Positions 18,972 to 27,205 of a stretch of DNA of 64,000 bases are shown here, one piece after another (the first letter of the stretch is position 1; every line of letters starts with the position of its first letter). The DNA comes from Deltaproteobacteria bacterium. Lineage in GTDB: Bacteria; Desulfobacterota; Syntrophia; Syntrophales; UBA5619. Under the pieces are notes generated by a model. The model did not search any database and was not told the origin of the DNA. It saw only the letters and a list, made by a program, of their open reading frames with translations. The translations under genes and the position numbers were made by a program. The stretch spans positions 1 through 64,000 of the forward strand of contig JAKAFS010000003.1 of assembly GCA_021817825.1 (NCBI GenBank). Direction: 5' to 3'.

Positions 18972-20747
18972 ATGGAGATGGCGAAGATTACCATCAACGG
19001 CCAAGCGATCAGCGCACCCTTTGGAAGTACCATTCTCCAGGCGGCACTACAGGGCAAGATCGATATTCCGACGCTCTGCAATCACCCCGCATTGCGACCG
19101 GCGGGGTCCTGCCGCATTTGTGTGGTGGAAGTCAAGGGTCAGCGCGTTTTGCAGACCGCCTGCACCTTCCCGATCACGGACGGCATGGAGGTGCAAACCG
19201 AATCCCCCCGCGTCGTCGCCGCTCGAAAGCTGGTCATCGATTTGCTCTTTTCGGAGCGGAACCACTACTGCCCTTTTTGCGAAATGAGCGGGAACTGCGA
19301 ACTGCAAGCGCTGGGTTATCGCTATGGCCTTGACCACTGGGTTTATCCCACCTACACCCGTGCGTTTCCTCTAGACGCCTCTCACAAGTACCTTCTCATG
19401 GACCACAACCGCTGCGTTCTTTGCGGAAGGTGCATGCGCGGATGCAGCGAGATCGTGGCCAACCATACCCTGGGATTACGGCAGCGCGGAGCAAGAAGCA
19501 TGGTGTCCGCCGACATGGGCATGCCTTGGGGGGATTCCACCTGCATCGTCTGCGGCACCTGTGCACAGCTCTGCCCTACCGGCACCTTGACCGACAAGCG
19601 CAGCGCCTATGCGGGACGAAATATCCAGATGCAATATATCGAAACCGCTTGCAGCCAATGCAGCATCGGCTGCGGTATGAAGATCGTTACCCGCAACGGC
19701 GCCGTCCAGAGGATCGAAGGCAACTGGGGTGCCGCGCTCAATGGCGGTCTCCTCTGCCAACGGGGCCGTTTCGCTCCCCTTTTCGACAGGCGAGAACGGT
19801 TGCGGACCCCTTTGTTGAAGCGAAAGGGTCGTCAGGAGCCGGCAAGCTGGGAGGAAGCCTTGCAGGTCGTCGGCGAACGGCTGAGCGGGACTGACGGAAA
19901 CCTAGGAGTGCTGGCCACCACCAACGCCACGAATGAGGCTCTGTTCATGGTGGGAAGCTTGTTTCGCGACCACTTGCAATCCAAGAACATCGGCCTTCTG
20001 AATGACCTCTGCCCCGAGTGGTTCGGAAAGCCCACCGGCACCTTCGGCGATCTTTTGAAAAGCGACCTGATTGTCCTGGCAGGCGCCGATCCGGCCAAGG
20101 ATCAGCCGGTCGCCTCCTTTCTGGTGAAGCGATCCATCGATAGCGGCGGCCGGCTCATCGTCGTGGACGGGGAGGAAAACGGACTGGCGCCCTTTGCTTT
20201 CCTGCGGCTTGGAATAAATGAAATCGGGCAGGCCGTGGAGATTGCCGAACGCGCCGAAAATCCGGTCATTCTTTACGGCGCCGGTCTCACGAAACGGGCC
20301 GCCGAATCCTTGAAGCAGGTCCAAGGGAAAGCGCTCTTCATCGCCCTCGAACAGGGATATAATACCCGTGCCGCGAAAGACTATGGGCTCAAGGGATCGT
20401 TCAGCCCCTCAGCCGCCAAGGTCCTCTATCTTCTCCTTGGGGAACAAAGCTGGGACAGCGGTGATCTTTTTGCCCAGGTCGGCAAGGAAACGTTCGTCAT
20501 TGTCCAATCCAGTTTCGTCTCTCCACTCACCCGGCAGGCCGATGTCGTGCTGCCCATGGCTATCTGGTCGGAACGGGCAGGCAGCCTGACCAATACGGTG
20601 GGAGCGGTGCTGACGACCAACCGGGCGATCGATCCGACAGGAGAGTCCAAAGCGGATTGGGAGATTCTCCGCCTCATCGCAGATAAGCTGGGCATCAACA
20701 TGGGTTCTTCATTGAGTGAATCCACGGCTCGGGAAACCCGGAAATAG
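18972..20747 (+). CDS. HoxU-NuoG-like iron-sulfur subunit of a cytoplasmic hydrogenase
   Basis: A 591-residue Fe-S protein. Order: [2Fe-2S] ferredoxin domain (C36, C47, C50, C64), His-Cys3 4Fe-4S motif (H98, C100, C103, C109), two 4Fe-4S ferredoxin motifs (CVLCGRCMRGC and CIVCGTCAQLC), then an Fe4S4 molybdopterin-oxidoreductase entry domain (CSQCSIGCG) and a shortened MopB-like domain. HoxU of classical bidirectional hydrogenases stops after about 240 residues, so this is HoxU extended by a NuoG-like tail. No HoxE/HoxF diaphorase gene is nearby, so its electron partner is unclear. AAGGAGG lies 11 bp before the ATG. Confidence 0.85.
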   Translation: MEMAKITINGQAISAPFGSTILQAALQGKIDIPTLCNHPALRPAGSCRICVVEVKGQRVLQTACTFPITDGMEVQTESPRVVAARKLVIDLLFSERNHYCPFCEMSGNCELQALGYRYGLDHWVYPTYTRAFPLDASHKYLLMDHNRCVLCGRCMRGCSEIVANHTLGLRQRGARSMVSADMGMPWGDSTCIVCGTCAQLCPTGTLTDKRSAYAGRNIQMQYIETACSQCSIGCGMKIVTRNGAVQRIEGNWGAALNGGLLCQRGRFAPLFDRRERLRTPLLKRKGRQEPASWEEALQVVGERLSGTDGNLGVLATTNATNEALFMVGSLFRDHLQSKNIGLLNDLCPEWFGKPTGTFGDLLKSDLIVLAGADPAKDQPVASFLVKRSIDSGGRLIVVDGEENGLAPFAFLRLGINEIGQAVEIAERAENPVILYGAGLTKRAAESLKQVQGKALFIALEQGYNTRAAKDYGLKGSFSPSAAKVLYLLLGEQSWDSGDLFAQVGKETFVIVQSSFVSPLTRQADVVLPMAIWSERAGSLTNTVGAVLTTNRAIDPTGESKADWEILRLIADKLGINMGSSLSESTARETRK

Positions 20748-20767
20748 ACGACATAGGAGAATCGGAT

Positions 20768-21313
20768 ATGAAAAAGGTCAAGATTGCCACCGACTGGCTG
20801 GCCGGCTGCGCGGGATGTCACATGTCGCTTCTGGATATCGATGAACGTATCGTGAAGCTCCTGGATGCCGTGGAGTTCACCTCCTCTCCGGTCACGGATC
20901 TCAAGCATCCGCCCAAAGAGGGCGTCACCGTAGGCATCCTGGAGGGGGCCATCTGCAATACGCACAATATCGAGGTCGCCAAACAGATGCGCGAGCGGTG
21001 CCAAATCCTCATCGCCGTCGGCGACTGCGCCACCTTCGGGGGGGTTCCTGCGATGCGCAATCTCGTGGGCACCGATGTGGCCCTCCGACGCGCCTATCTG
21101 GAAACGGAAAGCGTGGTCGACGGTCTGATTCCGGACTCCGAGGAACTGGGAAAGCCGCTCGCCATGGTCACCGCCGTGGACAAGGCGGTCAAGGTCGATC
21201 TTTTCGTCCCCGGTTGCCCGCCCCGAGCGGACGCTTTTTTCTATGCCTTGACGGAACTGCTTGCCGGGCGTACCCCCGTGGTCCTGCCGCCCGCCCTTTT
21301 CACCTATGATTAG
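20768..21313 (+). CDS. [NiFe] hydrogenase small subunit, HoxY-like
   Basis: A 181-residue cytoplasmic small subunit carrying only the proximal 4Fe-4S cluster. Cluster cysteines are in GCAGCHMSLL (C14, C17), GDCATFGG and VPGCPPRAD. No signal peptide. The length equals that of HoxY/group 3 small subunits and is far shorter than the exported group 1 small subunit at 17.3-18.5 kb. Ribosome site AGGAG precedes the ATG, 20 bp after the Fe-S subunit. Confidence 0.92.
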   Translation: MKKVKIATDWLAGCAGCHMSLLDIDERIVKLLDAVEFTSSPVTDLKHPPKEGVTVGILEGAICNTHNIEVAKQMRERCQILIAVGDCATFGGVPAMRNLVGTDVALRRAYLETESVVDGLIPDSEELGKPLAMVTAVDKAVKVDLFVPGCPPRADAFFYALTELLAGRTPVVLPPALFTYD

Positions 21314-21326
21314 AGGAGAGACTGCC

Positions 21327-22766
21327 ATGGGTGCAAGAAAGATCACCATCGAACCGGTGACGCGTATCGAAGGACACGGAAGGGTCACCATCCACCTCGA
21401 CGAGCAAGGGCAGGTGAAAGAAACTTTTTTCCATGTCGATGAATTCCGCGGTCTGGAAAAATTCTGTGAAGGCCGCCCCTATTACGAAATGACTCAGATC
21501 ACGCAACGAATCTGCGGAATCTGTCCGGTCAGCCATCACCTGGCTGCGGCGAAGGCCTGCGATGCAGTGGCCCGCGTGGAACCGCCGCGGCCGGCAAAAT
21601 TGCTCCGCGAGTTGATCCACATGGGACAGGTGGTCCAGTCGCATGGCATGCACTTCTTCCATCTGGCGGCACCCGATCTGCTGCTCGGATTCGACGCCGA
21701 TCCCGCGGAGCGGAACGTCTTCGGCATCATCCGAGCAAATCCCGAGCTGGCCCTCAAAGCGGTGAATCTGCGCCGTTTCGGGCAACAGATCATAGAAAGG
21801 CTGGGAGGCAAGCGCATCCACCCCAATTTCACCGTCGCCGGCGGCGTCAATGCCGCACTGACCGCCAAAGACCGTCAGGAGATCGCAGCGGAACTGCCGA
21901 CGATGCTCGCTACAGCCCAAGAAGCGATCGGCATCATCAAAAGCTGGATGGATGCCAACCGGGAGTGGGTCTCCACCTTCGCCGCCTTCCCCTCCGGTTA
22001 TATGGGACTGGTGGACGAGGAGGGCGGGCTCCAGCTCTATGACGGCGAGATCCGGGTGAAGGACGATCAGGGGAAATTCATCGCCCAGTTCAAGCCCGAG
22101 CATTACCTTTCCCACATCGCCGAGCATGTGGAGCCCTGGTCCTTCCTCAAGTTTCCCTATTTACGCAAGCTCGGCTGGCCGAAGGGAATCTACCGTGTCG
22201 GTTCGCTGGCCCGGATGAATGTGGTCGACCGGATCGGCACCCCTCTGGCCAATGAGGAGTTCCGCCTGTTCCGGCAGCTCAATGGCGAAAAGCCCGTTGA
22301 AGGCTCGCTCTACTATCACTATGCCCGACTGATCGAAACGCTCTATGGCCTGGAGCGGATCGGCCAGCTGCTGGACGATCCGGAGATCCTGAGCAATGAC
22401 GTCCGCACGGCCCCCTGGGAAACGCACGTCCCCAGCCAAGGGGTGGGGGTGATCGAGGCCCCCCGGGGCACTCTCTTTCACGACTATAGCACGGACGAAA
22501 ACGGCTTGCTCACCCGGGTCAACCTGATCGTGGCCACGGGCAACAACAATTGGGCAATGCATCTGGCCGCAGGACAGGTCGCCAAAACTTACGTGGACGG
22601 CACCAAGCTGACCGAAGGGATGCTCAACCGGGTGGAAGCGGCAATCCGTTGTTACGACCCCTGCCTGTCCTGCTCCACCCATGCCATCGGCCGGATGCCG
22701 CTTGAAGTCACCCTCGTCGCCGCCGACGGCGCCATCCTGGACCGGGTGGCGCGGGGAAATGGATAA
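21327..22766 (+). CDS. [NiFe] hydrogenase large subunit, HoxH-like (group 3)
   Basis: A 479-residue catalytic subunit. L1 motif RICGICPVSH (C63, C66) and L2 motif DPCLSCSTH near the C-terminus provide the NiFe ligands; about 30 residues follow the His and would be cut off by the protease encoded next. Starts MGARKITIEPVTRIEGH with ribosome site AGAGGAGAG. Family members reduce or oxidise pyridine nucleotides or ferredoxin through partner subunits; here only the HoxU-like protein is present. Confidence 0.94.
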   Translation: MGARKITIEPVTRIEGHGRVTIHLDEQGQVKETFFHVDEFRGLEKFCEGRPYYEMTQITQRICGICPVSHHLAAAKACDAVARVEPPRPAKLLRELIHMGQVVQSHGMHFFHLAAPDLLLGFDADPAERNVFGIIRANPELALKAVNLRRFGQQIIERLGGKRIHPNFTVAGGVNAALTAKDRQEIAAELPTMLATAQEAIGIIKSWMDANREWVSTFAAFPSGYMGLVDEEGGLQLYDGEIRVKDDQGKFIAQFKPEHYLSHIAEHVEPWSFLKFPYLRKLGWPKGIYRVGSLARMNVVDRIGTPLANEEFRLFRQLNGEKPVEGSLYYHYARLIETLYGLERIGQLLDDPEILSNDVRTAPWETHVPSQGVGVIEAPRGTLFHDYSTDENGLLTRVNLIVATGNNNWAMHLAAGQVAKTYVDGTKLTEGMLNRVEAAIRCYDPCLSCSTHAIGRMPLEVTLVAADGAILDRVARGNG

Positions 22767-23331
22767 AGCCGAAGCAATGCGGAAGACCGTTCCCGAAGTG
22801 CCTCTCGCCTGCACCTCGCAGCCATCGCTGCCTCGTGCGTTGATTGTCGGATACGGCAATATCGACCGCGCCGACGATGGGATCGCCTTTGAGGTGATCA
22901 ACACCCTGCGCCGTCATCAGAGCCGGGCGCCATTGGGCGACGAAGACACGGGTCTCGAAGCGCTTGGCACAGAGATCGATACCGTTTTTCTCTCCCAGCT
23001 CACACCGGAACTCCTGGAGACCCTGCGCGATTACGACCACATCATTTTCGTCGACGCCCACGTCTACCCCGACATCGGCACACTCCACTGCCGGGACATT
23101 CTGCCGGAAGGAGCCCCCTCCATCCTGATCCATCACCTCACCCCGGAAATACTCCTGGCGTTCCTCAAGGCCCTTTATGGAAGAGACCCCCTTGGCCACC
23201 TGGTTTCCCTGCGCGGCTACGATTTCGATTTTCACCGTCACCTTTCCGCAAAAGCCAAGCGGTGGTCGAAACAGGCGGTCCAGTACATCGAACAATGGCT
23301 GAGCGCCCACGGCCACGGGGAATGGAGATAG
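22759..23331 (+). CDS. Hydrogenase maturation protease for the HoxH-like subunit
   Basis: A 190-residue protease of the HyaD/HoxW superfamily. It has ALIVGYGNIDRADDGIA with the nickel-sensing acidic residue, IIFVDAHVY, and the conserved His in LIHHLTPE. The start ATG overlaps the HoxH stop by 8 bp, so it is translationally coupled. The two maturation proteases in this window are clearly different, as expected since each recognises one large subunit. Confidence 0.88.
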   Translation: MDKAEAMRKTVPEVPLACTSQPSLPRALIVGYGNIDRADDGIAFEVINTLRRHQSRAPLGDEDTGLEALGTEIDTVFLSQLTPELLETLRDYDHIIFVDAHVYPDIGTLHCRDILPEGAPSILIHHLTPEILLAFLKALYGRDPLGHLVSLRGYDFDFHRHLSAKAKRWSKQAVQYIEQWLSAHGHGEWR

Positions 23332-23341
23332 GAAGATTCAG

Positions 23342-23632
23342 CCATCGGGACAGAAGGGCCGGCGACGCCTGCATACCTTCAAGCCCAACAGCCGCCTACA
23401 GAAATATCGTCTGACCGACAAGGGTCGCCAGTGGCTGGCGCAAAAGGGGGGATTGGTCGCCCAATACCCTAAAAATATTCAGAATGAACTTGTGCCCCCA
23501 AGAAAGATCGGTGCCGGATTCGAGCGGTACAACAGGGTGGACGGGAACGATGCCCTTGACGTCTACAGGCGGCTTGAGGAATTCCTGACACCGAGCGGGC
23601 CGGTGCAGGAAGTTACTGCAATAGTACTGTAG
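23342..23632 (+). pseudogene. Possible relic of a winged-helix-type coding sequence
   Basis: An open frame without a start codon (PSGQKGRRRLHTFKP..., containing KYRLTDKGRQWLAQKGG and ending TAIVL-stop). The YRLTDKGRQWL segment resembles the wing/helix of small winged-helix regulators. It runs out of the end of the maturation protease in another frame. Whether it was ever a gene is uncertain; it lies against an apparent integration scar. Confidence 0.3.
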
Positions 23633-23647
23633 AGCCCTTTTGGGCAA

Positions 23648-23671
23648 TAAAAAAGGGACCCGTAAGTCCCT
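23648..23671 (-). terminator. Terminator belonging to the truncated tRNA-Met
   Basis: Stem AGGGAC/GTCCCT (23654-23671) followed on the minus strand by TTTTTTATT, ten bases beyond the tRNA CCA end. Confidence 0.7.
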
Positions 23672-23680
23672 GATTTTGTT

Positions 23681-23725
23681 TGGTAGCGGGGAGAGGATTC
23701 GAACCTCTGACCTTTGGGTTATGAG
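23681..23725 (-). pseudogene. 3' half of a tRNA-Met (CAT) gene, probable integration-site scar
   Basis: From the anticodon loop CTCATAA onward the sequence is a normal tRNA (CCCAA stem half, AGGTC, T-arm GAGGTTCGAATCCTC, acceptor half and CCA). Upstream of the loop the pairing TTGGG arm is missing and the D-arm and 5' acceptor are absent. The break at the anticodon loop is typical of phage/island integrases that recombine in tRNA genes and leave a 3' fragment at one end. No integrase is visible. Confidence 0.75.
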
Positions 23726-23838
23726 ACGGATGAAACGGATAAAGCAACATAAACGACATTTGAGATTACCACCACAAATTAAGGGCTTGAGCTTATTTCT
23801 TAGAAATGACTATAACACAGAAAAAAGCCCTTTTGAAG

Positions 23839-23863
23839 GGGTTCCGTTAGAAATCCGTTAGAA
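23839..23863 (+). repeat. Tandem TCCGTTAGAAA repeat
   Basis: Two adjacent copies of TCCGTTAGAAA, about 110 bp from the tRNA-Met fragment. Could be recombinase arm sites or chance. Confidence 0.35.
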
Positions 23864-23931
23864 AGATTTTGACGGTAAGAACGTTCCGAAGCATTCGGAA
23901 CCTGGTCCAAAAAATAAGCGACGGCCCGCAA

Positions 23932-23972
23932 CAAAAAAGGCATCCCGATGGGTTTTTCGGGGTGCCTTTTTC
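23932..23972. terminator. Bidirectional terminator-like hairpin
   Basis: Stem GGCATCCCG/CGGGGTGCC (23939-23966) flanked by six A and five T. Another perfect hairpin, GTTCCGAA/TTCGGAAC, lies at 23883-23901. Confidence 0.7.
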
Positions 23973-24093
23973 ATGTCCAGATCACTTCCCCTGCGAGGGA
24001 GTGAAGATCGTCGGAAGAATCCCAGCCCCCTCCCCTGCCTGAGGACTGTGGCACCGAGTGCGGTAATCCGTTCGAAAGCGACGAGGTCTTCTT

Positions 24094-24112
24094 TGCTAAT
24101 GCAAAAGTAGCA
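24094..24112 (+). promoter_or_regulatory. Inverted repeat upstream of the toxin-antitoxin pair
   Basis: TGCTA and TAGCA arms around a 9-nt spacer, ~38 bp before the antitoxin start. Placement suits an autoregulatory operator, as is usual for VapBC-type pairs. Confidence 0.4.
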
Positions 24113-24149
24113 TAATGATGATATATTGACCCAGAAGGAGGTGAAGATC

Positions 24150-24350
24150 ATGAAAATTTACTCCACGGTCGTTTCCGGCAAGGAGGTCAGCAAGTTCATC
24201 CGGATTCCCGATGAGTTCAAGGAGACGGAACTGAATGTCGTCGTGCGCCCTGTGCGGAAGAAGAAGGAGCGTTTTGCCGGGCTGTTCATGAATCCCGTTC
24301 GGGTTAAAAGGGTATCCATTCCCTCCAAGGACGAAATCCATGAACGATAG
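24150..24350 (+). CDS. Probable antitoxin of a PIN-domain toxin-antitoxin pair
   Basis: A 66-residue basic protein (MKIYSTVVSGKEVSKFIRIPDEF...). The start at 24150 has a very strong ribosome site, AGAAGGAGGTGA. No recognised DNA-binding fold could be assigned by eye; the first ~30 residues could form a VapB-like strand-helix segment and the Lys/Arg-rich C-terminus could wrap the toxin. The call rests mainly on its 11-bp overlap with the PIN-domain gene downstream. Confidence 0.65.
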   Translation: MKIYSTVVSGKEVSKFIRIPDEFKETELNVVVRPVRKKKERFAGLFMNPVRVKRVSIPSKDEIHER

Positions 24351-24765
24351 CCGTGTCTTTCTGGACACCAACATCTTCCTCTATGCCGCGCTGGAAGACG
24401 ATTTTCAACAGGGGAAGAGGACGGACGCCGTCAATCTGCTGAAGGGCCTCAATGACAAGCTTGTCTACGTCAATACCCAGGTCCTCAATGAGTTCTACAG
24501 CGTCATGCTGCGCCATGGGGCAAGCGACGATGCGATCCGGGACCGTCCCGACGCGATCATCGGGGAAACAAAGGTCTCCGTGATCACGGTCAAGACAATC
24601 AAGCGCTGTTGGGACATCAGGATGAAATACCATTACAACTACTGGGACTGCCTCATCCTGGCGTCGGCCCTAGAGCACGATTGCGACATTCTCTATACCG
24701 AGGATCTTCAGAACGGCCAAATCCTCGAAAAATCCCTGAAGATCGTCAACCCCTTCGCCCCGTAA
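24340..24765 (+). CDS. PIN-domain ribonuclease toxin (VapC-like)
   Basis: A 141-residue PIN domain. The four acidic positions of the Mg-dependent nuclease are visible: FLDTNIFLY, VLNEFYS, YNYWDCLILASAL and ILYTEDLQNG. Family members cleave tRNA or rRNA when free of the antitoxin. It overlaps the antitoxin gene by 11 bp. It lies in a scarred accessory region beside a tRNA fragment, as is common for such modules. Confidence 0.88.
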   Translation: MNDSRVFLDTNIFLYAALEDDFQQGKRTDAVNLLKGLNDKLVYVNTQVLNEFYSVMLRHGASDDAIRDRPDAIIGETKVSVITVKTIKRCWDIRMKYHYNYWDCLILASALEHDCDILYTEDLQNGQILEKSLKIVNPFAP

Positions 24766-25112
24766 CCTCCTCCTTCTTTCCCGCTGATCCTCACCACAAA
24801 AAAATCAAAAGCCATGGCCGCATTAATCCTCTCTGCGCGGCTGTTATGCTGGGTGATGTGATCCTTCGGAACTACCCTTCCCCTACCTCGCGCTCGTCGT
24901 GTTGTTGGTTTTCGCCTTGTGCACCTCTTTTTATATCAGCCCCGCTGCAAGGCGGCTCCGAGTAGTTGCGGAAACGCCGGGAGCGGGGAAAGAGGCGGAA
25001 CGCCGATACGAATCAGCCCTGCTTCAAGTTGAGCCAACCCGCCCTGCCCTATCGGAACAACGCCTCGATGGTTGTCTTTTTGATCTTTTGACCTGGGTTT
25101 TCGGAGCGCCCG

Positions 25113-25682
25113 GCCGGACGGACCCGGCCACAGGGCGGGACCGTCCGGCGCCCTGGAATCCGCGCAGCGGTTTCGAGGGCGAGGGCTCGAATCAGGGAGA
25201 CGTGTCTCGACCGGAGCGAAGCGGAGGGCGAGTCACGGCGACCGAAAAGAAACTGATCGCCCGCGGCCGCCTGTCTCCGACGCAGGAGGGGACAGGCGGT
25301 TTAGCGGGCCACCTCGGCGCAGGAGGCGCAGCGTCCGTGGTTTTGCGGCGCGGAGCCGACTGCGCAAAAGCCCGAGGACCGGCAGTCCGAGCGCAGCGAG
25401 GTCTGCCGGGACCGGACAAAGAGAAGAAAACCGGAGGGCCTAGGCAGTCAGCGCGCAGCGCCTGTCTGCCGACGGCCCGGAGCACCAAGCAAAGGCGGCC
25501 GAGCGGAGCGTCCGCGGGGTTATGCGGTCGCGGAGCCGGACGCAACGCCCGAGGACCGGCAGTCTGAGCGCAGCGAAGTCTGCCGGGACCGGGCAAGGGA
25601 AAGTACCGAATGCCGGAGGGGCGGGCCGGTCGCCGCGCAGCGGCCGTCCGGCCTGGCCCGGAGGCAAGGAGGGAGCCCCCTG
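25113..25682. repeat. GC-rich palindromic hairpin array with a ~177-bp tandem duplication
   Basis: Consecutive hairpins: 25113-25149 (GCCGGACGG/CCGTCCGGC), 25149-25181 (CGCCCT/AGGGCG), 25206-25232, 25267-25299 (CCGCCTGTC/GACAGGCGG), 25341-25369 (TTTTGCG/CGCAAAA), 25379-25409 (CCGGCAG/CTGCCGG), 25443-25470 (GGCAG/CTGCC), 25508-25543 (GCGTCCG/CGGACGC), 25556-25586 (CCGGCAG/CTGCCGG), 25625-25652 (GCCGG/CCGGC). Most share a CGCAGCG or CGAAGCG tip. The hairpins at 25379 and 25556 are homologous copies 177 bp apart, and so are the segments around them. Confidence 0.85.
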
Positions 25683-25955
25683 GGGCGGACGGGTGCGGTG
25701 GCAAGCGGCCGAAGGGGCGGCGCGGAGCGCAGCGCAGCCCGGCCACGACGGACGATGGCGACCGCGAGGGAGGGCCGGGGAGAAAGACGCGGCAGGCGGT
25801 GCACCAAGCCGGCAGGGAGCGACGCCTCGGCGCGACCCCGGCGACTGCAACGACAGCCGCCTACCGAACAGATCAGTGAAACGAGCACGCAGAGCCAGCC
25901 GAGCCGGTTGCGCACAAAGCATGCGGCCGGGAAATAAAACACCGCGCGAGGATCA

Positions 25956-26192
25956 GCAAGGGCGGTGCCGGACCTGGGGCAGAGGAAAGGGCCGGCGACG
26001 CCCTTGCCCGAGTGCGGAAGGGAAAGATGCAGGCGGCGTGACAGGGCTGGGGCAGAGGAATGCCCTGGCGCGCCGCCTGCCTACCGCCTGATGGGGTGGC
26101 GGGCGGGAATTCCCCCTCCGGGGGAGACAGGGGGGGAGAGGGAAAGCTGCAAGGGACGTGACGGCCGGACTTATGGCCGGCGCGGCCCTTGC
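25956..26192. repeat. Array of three homologous long hairpins
   Basis: Units 25956-26007, 26029-26080 and 26149-26192. Each has a 9-10 bp outer stem (GCAAGGGCG/CGCCCTTGC; GCAGGCGGCG/CGCCGCCTGC; GCAAGGG/CCCTTGC), an inner stem (GCCGG/CCGGC; CAGGGC/GCCCTG; GGCCGG/CCGGCC) and, in the first two, the same loop TGGGGCAGAGGAA. Units 2 and 3 share the leader GGGAAAG and the trailer GCCTACC. Stems change in both arms together. Confidence 0.85.
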
Positions 26193-26448
26193 CTACCCTT
26201 TAGTGGTGGCGATCCAAGAGTTGAGAATCACCATTGATGGCCGTCGCCTACACTTATGTCGATCTGGCCCGGTAGGGTATCGGGCGCCAATCACAGGATG
26301 CTTGTATTCACGTTTCGCTTTGGGCAGGCTCTGTATAGATTCCACAAATTGCCTCCCGTCCTGTAAACTTTGAGCGGTCCACAGCCGGGAGGTTCTCTTA
26401 CCGGCGCTGTCACACGCTACGCGCCCCCCGGCGGGGCAGGAGAAATTA

Positions 26449-27093
26449 TTATTTCTCGCAGTAAGTCTTGAAAAGCGCTCGGCGAAGGTGGTCGGCATAC
26501 AATACAGCTGCCGGATTGTGACCCGTAACCCTATCCTTGACGATAAGCGTAGAAACCGGGGCTTTCGACTTCTGCGTGAAAAGGATATCGTGGCCCAGGC
26601 ACAAGCCCAGGAGATAATTCAATTGCGTGCCCTCCTGGTTGCAGATCTCCGCCTGCGCAATCGGGTTGCAGGTGAGTCCATGATTGTCCTTGGTGGCGAA
26701 TTTGACGCCCCGTTCTTCCGGAGAGACCTTGCCTATCTGGCAGGCGATAGAAACCACCTCAAATCCTGCCCCTGTGAACAGCTTCGTGATCAACCCCAGT
26801 TCCCCAATCAAGCCTACGCAGGAGGCAAGGCCAATCTTCTTTAGCTTCAGCTCCTTGGCGAACTCGATGGCCTCCCTGACACGGGGCCATTTTTCGTAAC
26901 CGCTCTGGATCACCTTTGCGGCGGCACGGTAGATCTCAAGATTCTCCGGGGTGGCATATTCCTTCTTTGTGGATTCGAGGGCATCCCGGAATCCGGTGGC
27001 GGCACACCAATCAGGAATGCCCTCAGGATAGTTTTTTTTGCAATCGAATTTGGTACAGGAACCACAGAGGATGCTATTTTTTTCTTTTGCCAC
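26449..27093 (-). CDS. DUF1847 family cysteine-rich protein
   Basis: A 214-residue cytoplasmic protein of unknown function. The start is GTG at 27093: the sequence AAGGAGGTC just upstream is its ribosome site, which rules out the ATG at 27111 that would contain it. N-terminal cysteines CGSCTKFDCKK look like a metal or Fe-S site; further conserved cysteines occur in GLASCVGLIGE, SIACQIGK, TCNPIAQA and LGLCLGHD, and the final VKDRVTGHNPAAV is a family hallmark. A paralogue lies at 29147-29881 with the same Cys/His framework. Confidence 0.85.
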   Translation of the reverse strand: MAKEKNSILCGSCTKFDCKKNYPEGIPDWCAATGFRDALESTKKEYATPENLEIYRAAAKVIQSGYEKWPRVREAIEFAKELKLKKIGLASCVGLIGELGLITKLFTGAGFEVVSIACQIGKVSPEERGVKFATKDNHGLTCNPIAQAEICNQEGTQLNYLLGLCLGHDILFTQKSKAPVSTLIVKDRVTGHNPAAVLYADHLRRALFKTYCEK

Positions 27094-27205
27094 GCTAACG
27101 ACCTCCTTCATTTATTACCGTTTTATACTCCAATTGAAAACCCTTCAGGAAACATCGACGGTTCAGATTTCAACATCTTTTTCATCTCGTTCCTCCTTTT
27201 TCCGG

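Larger units (their letters stand above)
24766..26448. other. Long region without a credible gene
   Basis: About 1.7 kb. Reading frames here are long only because of the high GC and palindromes; none has a believable start, ribosome site or family. 24766-25112 shows nothing distinctive. 25113-26192 holds two hairpin arrays listed separately. 26193-26448 is lower in repeats; no gene or known RNA was recognised. Confidence 0.7.

Noticed and set aside
22161..22904. Reverse-strand frame of 247 codons over the HoxH gene
   Set aside because: Shadow of a GC-rich gene on the other strand; no ribosome site.
24899..26091. Several long reading frames on both strands of the GC-rich region
   Set aside because: They are a by-product of high GC and palindromes; composition is Arg/Gly/Pro-rich, no start signals, no family resemblance.
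24766..26448. CRISPR array
   Set aside because: The repeats are hairpins of different sequence and spacing, with no constant direct repeat and no cas genes.
26193..26448. Possible short gene (DGRRLHLC... or GRQFVESIQ...)
   Set aside because: Neither frame has a start signal or recognisable family; left as unannotated.
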